Positions 41,179 to 46,208 of a DNA stretch of 46,208 nt are shown one piece after another (positions within the stretch are counted from its first letter, which is position 1; every line of letters starts with the position of its first letter). Both the position numbers and the translations under genes were made by a program. The notes beneath the pieces were generated by a model, which was given only the letters and a program-made list of their open reading frames with translations, searched no databases and was not told the DNA's origin. The DNA is from Bacilli bacterium (lineage in GTDB: Bacteria; Bacillota_I; Bacilli_A; RFN20; CAG-826), in the NCBI GenBank assembly GCA_017447305.1, contig JAFSNY010000087.1, positions 1 to 46,208 of the forward strand. The letters are read 5' to 3'.

Positions 41179-41481
41179 TTATGCTTTTAGCATATTAATT
41201 GGAACAATATAAACGATATCTTTTATTCTAGCGTCACCACTCGCCGTAACAATCATTTTAAACGGTGGTAATTTTTGATTGTTTTCTAATATCTTTTCTT
41301 CAATAGATTTAAGATTAGAGATACCTTCATTAATGAGTTTCTCACCACCTAATTTTATTTCCACAAGAGCATAATCTCCGTTAGAAAGATGAATAACAGT
41401 ATCGCATTCTAAACCATTCCCATCTCTAAAGTGTCTAATCCCACCACATCAATATGCTTATAGATAAACATCTATTGTTGG
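41179..41481 (-). pseudogene. C-terminal fragment of an AAA/DUF4143 ATPase
   Basis: The last 85-100 residues of a third family member. IRHFRDGNGLECD...ALVEIKLGG matches the GLECD...FEVK nuclease motif of the intact copies, and the end KDIVYIVPINMLKA matches IPIGCLKD. Upstream the same frame reads IDVYL-stop-AY-stop, which aligns with DLDVYSKTIDGEI of the first copy but is broken by two nonsense codons. The N-terminal ATPase half is gone. Confidence 0.75.
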
Positions 41482-41487
41482 TCAATA

Positions 41488-41563
41488 TTTTCCCCGTTTT
41501 CTTTTAATTATTTTCCCACACTTTCTTTTACAATAAAACAGGTTATTTCTTTTAAACAAAAAT
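41488..41563. repeat. T-rich repeat, second copy
   Basis: Homologous to 39751-39820 (TTTTCCC-n-CTTTCTTTTA...AAAACAGG...TTAAACAAAAATA). It forms the right edge of the island next to the conserved metal operon. Confidence 0.5.
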
Positions 41564-41584
41564 AAGGTTTTTAAATTTCATTAA

Positions 41585-42380
41585 TTAGAATTGGATACAA
41601 TCGAGTGCCATCATGATAGCGAAGCCAAAGATGAAAGCCCAAACACCAAAATGATCGTGTCCTTCCCCTTTCATTTCTGGAATCATTTCTTCTCCAACAA
41701 CATAAATCATACATCCTGCCGCAAAGGCGAGGGCCCATGGCATAATCGTTTGAATTTGCATAGCGAGAAATAATCCAATAACCGCAGCGACAGGTTCAAC
41801 AATTCCAGAGAACATTCCAAACAGGAATGCTTTAAATGATGAACCGGTTTCTCCTTTGATTGGGAGAGCCACCACCGCGCCTTCTGGGATATTTTGTATT
41901 CCAATACCAATAGCTAATAATAAAGCACCTATGGTAAGAGCATGATTATTTGGGTTACTTAAAGCGACACCAAAGGCTATTCCTACAGATAATCCTTCAG
42001 GAACATTATGAATTGTGACAGCGAGAAACATTTTTGATGTTTTTGATAATCCTCTACTTGGCAAACCCTCATCCTTATTTTCACCAACATGAAAATGTGG
42101 CACTAGTTTGTCAATCAACCATAGGAATCCTGCGCCTAGGATTAAAGAGATGACGACAATTAACCAAATTGGCATATAGGTTGTTTCGGTTTCAAGCGCA
42201 GGCTTAATTAAAGAAAAGAAAGAAGCGGAGAACATCACTCCCGCGGCAAATCCAATAAAGATCCGATTAAGAAGTGATGAGATTTTCTTTTTTCTAAAGA
42301 AAAAAGACAAATAACGCACCGATAGTTGTGCAGACAAAGATTAAAGATATGCCGATAATCGCATAAACATAATCTGGCAT
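41585..42380 (-). CDS. ZIP-family metal transporter, +1 frameshift near the N-terminus
   Basis: The C-terminal 240 residues are a clear ZIP transporter: HNVPEGLSVGIAFG and NIPEGAVVALP carry the TM4/TM5 metal site (H, N, P, E). The proper start is the ATG at 42380, with AAGGAG 12 bases upstream and one base after the HMA gene stop. It encodes MPDYVYAIIGISLIFVCTTIGALFV and the first helix, then meets a stop (CTT-TAG) at about 42293. The +1 frame continues RKKKISSLLNRIFIGFAAGVM. Without a shift only a TTG-initiated form lacking helix 1 could be made (start 42337). Zinc, iron or manganese import is likely. Confidence 0.8.
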
Positions 42381-42381
42381 T

Positions 42382-42630
42382 TTAATTAATCTCCTTCCTT
42401 ATTTCTTTTAATTCATATCCGGTTGAAGCAATAACAGATTTGATTTTTTCTTCTGATAATTCATTTTTGGAAAGAATAATTGTTTCATTTTTAAAATGAT
42501 TTGATTTGACTTTTTTAACATCAAAGTTCTTACGAATGACATCATTGATATGGGATTCACACATTCCACATCTCATTCCATATATCGTTAATGTATATTT
42601 GATAAGATTTTTATTTCTAAATAAACACAT
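42382..42630 (-). CDS. heavy-metal-associated (HMA) domain protein
   Basis: An 82-residue ferredoxin-like HMA fold. The metal site is M-R-C-G-M-C in IYGMRCGMCESH (about 16-27), and TGYELKEI is at the C-terminus. Such free-standing domains carry copper(I) or zinc to a transporter. It is cotranscribed with the ZIP gene (one base apart), which would make it a metallochaperone or sensor for that transporter. AAGGAG lies ten bases upstream of the start. Confidence 0.85.
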   Translation of the reverse strand: MCLFRNKNLIKYTLTIYGMRCGMCESHINDVIRKNFDVKKVKSNHFKNETIILSKNELSEEKIKSVIASTGYELKEIRKEIN

Positions 42631-42662
42631 AGCACTACTCCTTAGTTTGATAGGTCGTTATG

Positions 42663-42695
42663 AACTATCTAGTTAGCCATAACTAACACATTATA
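42663..42695 (-). promoter_or_regulatory. promoter and interlocked operator of the HMA/ZIP operon
   Basis: Extended -10 TGATATAAT (TATAAT at 42695-42690). Around the expected start point lie TAGTTA-gcca-TAACTA (42670-42685) and AACTA-tc-TAGTT (42663-42674), two dyads sharing an arm. Placement fits a repressor site. The sequence recalls metal-repressor boxes of the TTAAC/GTTAA type, but I cannot name the regulator. Confidence 0.6.
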
Positions 42696-42725
42696 TCACT
42701 TGCTTTATGTTTGTATAGAAAATTT

Positions 42726-42752
42726 AAAAAAAGACTAAGATTTCCTTAGCCT
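42726..42752 (-). terminator. terminator of the LysR gene
   Basis: AGACTAAG (42732-42739) / CTTAGCCT (42745-42752), one G-T pair, followed on the minus strand by seven T. Confidence 0.75.
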
Positions 42753-42775
42753 TTGATGTTTAGTTTGATGTGTGA

Positions 42776-43663
42776 TTACGATACTTTTTGATGATAAATT
42801 GAGCTGATATCTTCTAAGACATCACGGTCGACATTATCATCGATATAGACAAGGGAGATTTCTCTACTTAAATCGAGATTTTCGATAGGTATCGCCACTA
42901 ATTCCTTGTCATTGATCTCTTTTTTACATGCGCTTCTAGCAAGAATTGAGACACCTAAATTTCTCTTTAACAAGTCCTTAATCGAATATACGGAGTCGAT
43001 TTCTAGATAGATTTGGAAATCATCTAAAGAGAGATCGTTTTTTTCGAGTTCATTAACAAAGAGACTGGTTGTTCCACTTTCGAGTGTTCTAACAATTAAT
43101 TTTTCCTTTTTTAAATCGTTAATGGTAATAATCTTTTTCGCGGATAATGGATTAAGTGGGGACATGACTGCGACTAATGAGTCGGTTCCTAAAAGAATTG
43201 ATGAATATTTTTTATTGTTAACTTTACCTTCGATGATCGCTAGATCGATTTGATAATTGTTTAATTTTTCATAAAGATTTTTTGTCGTATCAGAGACAAT
43301 TTTAATATAGGAACCTTTATTTTCAATGGAATAGTCCGCTAAAATCATCGGGGTGATATTACTTTCGGAAGTATGAGTGATTCCAATCGTTAAATTTCTC
43401 GTATTTTTCTTGCTGTCGATTAGCTTACGAGAAAGGTTGCTATAAAGAGACTGTATACGCAAAGCGTATTTATACATGATTTCCCCATTTTTAGTGAGGA
43501 CCATTTCGTTGTTCACACGAGCAAAAAGTTTGACGTTATATTCTTGTTCTAATTGCCTGATGTGTTGACTGATTGCGGGCTGCGTTAAATTAAGCTTTTC
43601 TGCGGCCACAGTAAATTTTTTTGTTTCACAAACTGTGAGAAATGTTTCAAGTTTCGTATCCAT
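42776..43663 (-). CDS. LysR-type transcriptional regulator
   Basis: 295 residues. The winged HTH (about 2-60) has KFTVAAEKLNLTQPAISQHIRQLEQEY, and the two-lobed effector domain (about 90-290) includes TIGITHTSESNITPMIL and ILARSACKKEI. I chose the ATG at 43663 because a TATAAT box (43675-43670) ends six bases before it; the frame to 43765 reads through the promoter. Divergent from the phosphopantetheinyl transferase gene, which is the usual relation of a LysR regulator to its target. Confidence 0.88.
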   Translation of the reverse strand: MDTKLETFLTVCETKKFTVAAEKLNLTQPAISQHIRQLEQEYNVKLFARVNNEMVLTKNGEIMYKYALRIQSLYSNLSRKLIDSKKNTRNLTIGITHTSESNITPMILADYSIENKGSYIKIVSDTTKNLYEKLNNYQIDLAIIEGKVNNKKYSSILLGTDSLVAVMSPLNPLSAKKIITINDLKKEKLIVRTLESGTTSLFVNELEKNDLSLDDFQIYLEIDSVYSIKDLLKRNLGVSILARSACKKEINDKELVAIPIENLDLSREISLVYIDDNVDRDVLEDISSIYHQKVS

Positions 43664-43784
43664 GCTTCTATTATAATCTTTTTTTATATTAATAAAAGAA
43701 ACATTTATTGTTTTGAGATATGAGAAAGAGCTAGGCATGATAAACAATTTTTGCTTTTTTAGCAAATATATATTTATTGTTTTC

Positions 43785-43802
43785 TAGCGCGTGCGCTAAA
43801 AT
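43785..43802 (+). promoter_or_regulatory. palindromic operator and -10 box of the phosphopantetheinyl transferase gene
   Basis: TAGCGC-gt-GCGCTA (43785-43798) is a perfect dyad overlapping the -10 TAAAAT (43797-43802). Eight bases separate the -10 from the ATG at 43811 and there is no Shine-Dalgarno. Confidence 0.55.
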
Positions 43803-43810
43803 AAATGCAA

Positions 43811-44428
43811 ATGAAAAACATCGTCGTAAGAATGCTTTCAAAAGAAACGATTAAAAAATCATTTTCTTTTGTTGCTTCTTTTATTGAGGAAAGTCGACTA
43901 AATAAAGCGAAACGATATAAAAAAGAAGATGATCAGCTCCTTTCGATGGGTGGTAGTTATCTTATTAAAAGATTCCTTCCTGATAAAGAAGTTATATACG
44001 AGGAAGGAAAGAAACCTTATATCCTAGGTGGCCCAAGTTTTAATATTTCTCATTCTAATGATTATGTCGTTTTTGTTAGTGATGATGTTGATATCGGAAT
44101 TGATATTGAAATCATCGATAGTAGGAAGATAGATGCGATTTATTTTGTCTTAAAAGAAGATGAAAAAGATGAAAATATCCATAATCTATTTAGGATGTGG
44201 ACGAATAAAGAAAGTTTGGTTAAATGCAAAGGAACGGGGGTTAATGAGATTAAAAACGCTTCCCCACTACCTCTTAACGGAGTAAGGACATTTGATCATC
44301 AAGACTACTACACAGTGTCGATGATTTATATGGATTATGCATTATCAATAACAAGAAATGGAAAGGAACCTTTTGATATTAGTATCGTTAACGTTTCAAT
44401 TATGGAGGACTTGGAATATCGATTGTAA
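43811..44428 (+). CDS. Sfp-type 4'-phosphopantetheinyl transferase
   Basis: About 205 residues. It moves phosphopantetheine from CoA to a carrier-protein Ser. Family motifs are FNISHSNDYVVF, IGIDIE (Mg-binding Asp/Glu) and WTNKESLVKCKGTG (W-x-x-KEx-x-K). It is the two-lobed Sfp/HetI type, not the AcpS type, although no carrier protein or synthetase is in the window. Two in-frame ATGs (43805 and 43811) are possible; the second fits the transcription start expected from the -10 box. Confidence 0.88.
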   Translation: MKNIVVRMLSKETIKKSFSFVASFIEESRLNKAKRYKKEDDQLLSMGGSYLIKRFLPDKEVIYEEGKKPYILGGPSFNISHSNDYVVFVSDDVDIGIDIEIIDSRKIDAIYFVLKEDEKDENIHNLFRMWTNKESLVKCKGTGVNEIKNASPLPLNGVRTFDHQDYYTVSMIYMDYALSITRNGKEPFDISIVNVSIMEDLEYRL

Positions 44429-44473
44429 GAAGTATTTTTAAAGAGGCGGAATACAATTACACGATGAATAATA

Positions 44474-44494
44474 ACATCTTGGTCGTCAAGATGT
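44474..44494. repeat. hairpin between convergent genes
   Basis: ACATCTTG-gtcgt-CAAGATGT, a perfect 8-bp stem followed by A7 on the plus strand. It stacks against the terminator at 44495-44525. Confidence 0.5.
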
Positions 44495-44525
44495 AAAAAA
44501 AGCACACAGTTGTGTGCTCTTTTTA
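44495..44525. terminator. bidirectional terminator
   Basis: AGCACACA-gt-TGTGTGCT (44501-44518) with A run on the left and CTTTTT on the right; used by the phosphopantetheinyl transferase and PIG-L genes. Confidence 0.85.
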
Positions 44526-45347
44526 TTCGTAAATTACCGCATCTATTTCGTTTCTAAGTTCATCGACGAACGTCATAGCATATTCCTTAACCGATAAGTT
44601 AGGATTTTTTAATAATGGTTTTAAGTCGATTGCGTAACTAATCATTTTATAGATGTCCACTGAATGAGATTGATAATATGTGGCGTTTGCATATCTTCTT
44701 CCAATGCTAGCTTTTGTATATTCTTTACCGCCAGCGATTTGGCTTCTGAAGACATTTAGGATTCTCTTTTGAAGTTTCTCGTTTCTTGAGATATTAAATC
44801 CTATCTTTCTATCATCAGAAATCCAATCTAGGCCTCTCCATACTTCACATCCATAAAATAATTTAGGTTGTTCTTCCTTAGGAAGAGTTCTTAACGCTTT
44901 GATTACTTTAAGGACCACTCCAACATGGGTTGGATGTTTATCTAGGATGGAGTGAGTGTAAATTACTTGAGGTTTAAGTTCTTTGATGAGTTTGATGTAT
45001 TCTTTGACAATCTCATCGTTGTTTTTATCCTTAATCTCCTTGGAAGAATAATTAAGCATATATAAGGAATGATATCTACCAACTTCAGAAGCTTCTTGTT
45101 GTTCTTTAATACGAACTTCTTTCATCATCTCATCGGTATAGTTAGCAAATTCTCCAGTTCTAGATGAACCTCCACCATCGGATGTTTCAATAAGGGCGAA
45201 AGAATATTTTTTTGAATAATATCCTTTAAGAATTCCATCGACCGCCATAATTTCACAGTCATCTTGGTGAGCGCAAATACAGAGCCATTTAACTGGTTGT
45301 TCTTTTCTGTTTTTTGGATAATAGATGATTCCTTTATTAAGTTTCAT
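44523..45347 (-). CDS. PIG-L family deacetylase
   Basis: About 274 residues of the LmbE/PIG-L zinc-dependent N-acetylglucosaminyl deacetylase family. Zinc motif AHQDDCE (Q in place of the more usual P) is at about 26-32, and HSILDKHPTHVGV supplies the third zinc ligand. Substrates in this family include GlcNAc-inositol, GlcNAc-malate (bacillithiol) and oligosaccharides; none can be chosen here. ATG 45347 is preceded by AAGGA. A strong promoter lies at 45377-45405, and the Crp/Fnr-type gene is directly upstream. Confidence 0.85.
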   Translation of the reverse strand: MKLNKGIIYYPKNRKEQPVKWLCICAHQDDCEIMAVDGILKGYYSKKYSFALIETSDGGGSSRTGEFANYTDEMMKEVRIKEQQEASEVGRYHSLYMLNYSSKEIKDKNNDEIVKEYIKLIKELKPQVIYTHSILDKHPTHVGVVLKVIKALRTLPKEEQPKLFYGCEVWRGLDWISDDRKIGFNISRNEKLQKRILNVFRSQIAGGKEYTKASIGRRYANATYYQSHSVDIYKMISYAIDLKPLLKNPNLSVKEYAMTFVDELRNEIDAVIYE

Positions 45348-45376
45348 AATCAAAAGTTCCTTATTTATATAGTTTC

Positions 45377-45417
45377 ATTGTAGTATCTAGTATCTTTCTT
45401 TTCAAATGTGACACATT
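45377..45417 (-). promoter_or_regulatory. PIG-L promoter with adjacent palindrome
   Basis: -35 TTGAAA (45405-45400), 17-base spacer, -10 TACAAT (45382-45377). The dyad AATGTG-a-CACATT (45405-45417) abuts the -35, centred about 42 bases upstream of the expected start, the position at which Crp/Fnr proteins activate. It lies at the 3' end of the Crp/Fnr-type gene. Confidence 0.55.
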
Positions 45418-45418
45418 G

Positions 45419-46012
45419 TTATGTGTGCTTTTTCTCATTTAAATATAGTTTATTGCCAATTCTTTTTATTTCCTTATTTCTTAACATCTGATTAATCAAG
45501 CGAGATGTCACTTCTCTAGATAGGAATAATGATTTCGCTAATGAAGAGATATTTTTTATTGTTATCTCATTGTCATTAATGAATAAGTAATATAAGAACC
45601 TCTCTTTAGCGTTATTAAAGGAAAGCAGTTTTATTTTACTATTTAATGACTTTGAGAATTCAGAATGGATTTCTAAATATTTAATCAAGAAATCTTCGTT
45701 GGTTTTTAATATCTTTAATAGGCTATTTTTATCTATTAAATAGATAACGGAGTCCGTTACCGCACTGACATTACCTTTATATCGTTTATCTTTAGAAAAA
45801 AGGAGATTATTACCGAATATATCACCAGGATAAAGAGTGTTATAAATTATTTCATTTCCTTCAAATGTGATTGATGAGATGGTTAGTGTTCCCTTATATA
45901 CAATTCCAATAGAAAAGCATTCATCATTCTCATGGAAGATGATTTCTCCTTTATTAACTTTTACTATCTTGGTTAACTCAAGATCTTCTTTCTTTAGTAA
46001 ATCAATAATCAT
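45419..46012 (-). CDS. Crp/Fnr-family transcriptional regulator
   Basis: 197 residues. A cyclic-nucleotide-binding-like beta-barrel (about 15-110, with HENDECFSIGIVYKGTL and YPGDIFGNNLLF) is followed by a dimer helix and a Crp-type HTH (about 145-195, KNISSLAKSLFLSREVTSRLINQMLRNKEIKRIG). The four-Cys iron-sulfur cluster of Fnr is absent. The short length resembles Firmicutes Crp/Fnr relatives such as ArcR or Flp. A perfect TGTGA-N6-TCACA site lies in its own leader, which predicts autoregulation. Confidence 0.87.
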   Translation of the reverse strand: MIIDLLKKEDLELTKIVKVNKGEIIFHENDECFSIGIVYKGTLTISSITFEGNEIIYNTLYPGDIFGNNLLFSKDKRYKGNVSAVTDSVIYLIDKNSLLKILKTNEDFLIKYLEIHSEFSKSLNSKIKLLSFNNAKERFLYYLFINDNEITIKNISSLAKSLFLSREVTSRLINQMLRNKEIKRIGNKLYLNEKKHT

Positions 46013-46020
46013 ATCTATAG

Positions 46021-46036
46021 TGTGATTTAAATCACA
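46021..46036. promoter_or_regulatory. perfect Crp-type operator
   Basis: TGTGATTTAAATCACA is a full 16-bp palindrome matching the Crp consensus half-sites exactly. It lies 9-24 bases upstream of the regulator's ATG, where binding would block its own transcription or translation. It also lies upstream of the intron-bearing plus-strand transcript. Confidence 0.75.
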
Positions 46037-46073
46037 TATTTTTTCAATATTATTTTATATAATAGCAGCGAGG

Positions 46074-46208
46074 GTGCGCCAGTTCGGTGCAGTTAATATA
46101 GCTGGGTGAAACTCCCAGTCTGGTAATCTCTAGCAAAGAGCCAGTATCTAGCCTTGGTGCCAAAGTCGTGAGATTAGGCATAAGCGTAGGCAAGAAAGTC
46201 TAAGAGCC
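46074..46208 (+). ncRNA. 5' end of a group II intron, cut by the window edge
   Basis: GTGCGCC at 46074 is the classic group II intron 5' end. It is followed by the domain I pattern CTGGGTGAAACTCCCAGTC, GAGCCAGTATCTAGCC and GGCATAAGCGTAGGC, which recur in bacterial introns with a maturase gene in domain IV. A TATATAAT box lies upstream at about 46056-46063. The maturase, if any, would be beyond the window. Class cannot be set from 135 bases. Confidence 0.7.

Noticed and set aside
34311..41563. A prophage or conjugative element
   Set aside because: No integrase, portal, terminase, capsid, relaxase or VirB-type gene occurs; the accessory genes are single cassettes.

Overview
The window is AT-rich bacterial DNA that uses the standard code, with many short intergenic gaps and Bacilli-type housekeeping genes: RNase J, Spx, YlbF, Fur-type and OhrR-type regulators, NAD kinase, a CYTH protein, Maf and YitT. 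A short eukaryote/archaea-type ProRS, a TIR protein and several AAA/DUF4143 ATPases fit a host-associated low-GC Bacillota, perhaps of the RF39/Acholeplasma/Erysipelotrichia neighbourhood. That placement is inference from gene content, not from a marker tree.

Layout. 1-2.8 kb: a GNAT gene, a LMW phosphatase and small membrane proteins. 2.8-5.6 kb: an aldo/keto reductase, TIR-fusion and Fur-family operon, plus an unlisted 37-residue membrane peptide. 5.7-8.3 kb: a PAS/degenerate-GGDEF/EAL protein. 8.3-12.2 kb: a nucleobase-salvage operon (uraA-upp-prs-hpt) behind a probable attenuator. 12.2-12.9 kb: a frameshifted remnant. 12.9-15.2 kb: a redox operon (flavodoxin-like, OhrR-like, disulfide oxidoreductase). 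15.4-17.1 kb: an AAA/DUF4143 cassette beside tRNA-Ser(GCT). 17.1-20.6 kb: proS, a catalytically dead GGDEF/EAL membrane protein and tRNA-Ser(CGA). 20.6-21.0 kb: a gene-less stretch that looks like an emptied cassette. 21-34.2 kb: mostly core genes (yitT, a thioredoxin-like protein, laccase-domain protein, coaD, rsmD, ylbF, def, rnj, maf, EIIB-like, nadK, CYTH, spx, trpS, phosphohexomutase, rluA). 34.3-41.6 kb: tRNA-Ser(GGA) followed by a mosaic accessory island. 41.6-46.2 kb: an HMA/ZIP metal operon, a LysR regulator, a phosphopantetheinyl transferase, a PIG-L deacetylase, a Crp/Fnr regulator and the 5' end of a group II intron that runs off the window.

The most unusual part is the 34.3-41.6 kb island. 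Single genes or gene pairs (AbiE toxin-antitoxin, AAA ATPase with a nuclease motif, CPCC remnant, HAD lipoprotein, Fic, ATPase fragment) all lie on the minus strand. They are punctuated by two recurring hairpin modules and by gene-specific direct repeats of about 20-23 or 30-32 bp period. The plus-strand hairpin module is the same sequence that forms the terminator of tRNA-Ser(CGA) at 20.57 kb, and one island copy still carries a tRNA 3'-end scar. No integrase or transposase is in the window.

A second theme is translation initiation. At about nine genes a good -10 box ends only 6-10 bases before the start codon and no Shine-Dalgarno sequence is present, which suggests frequent leaderless mRNAs alongside ordinary SD-led genes.
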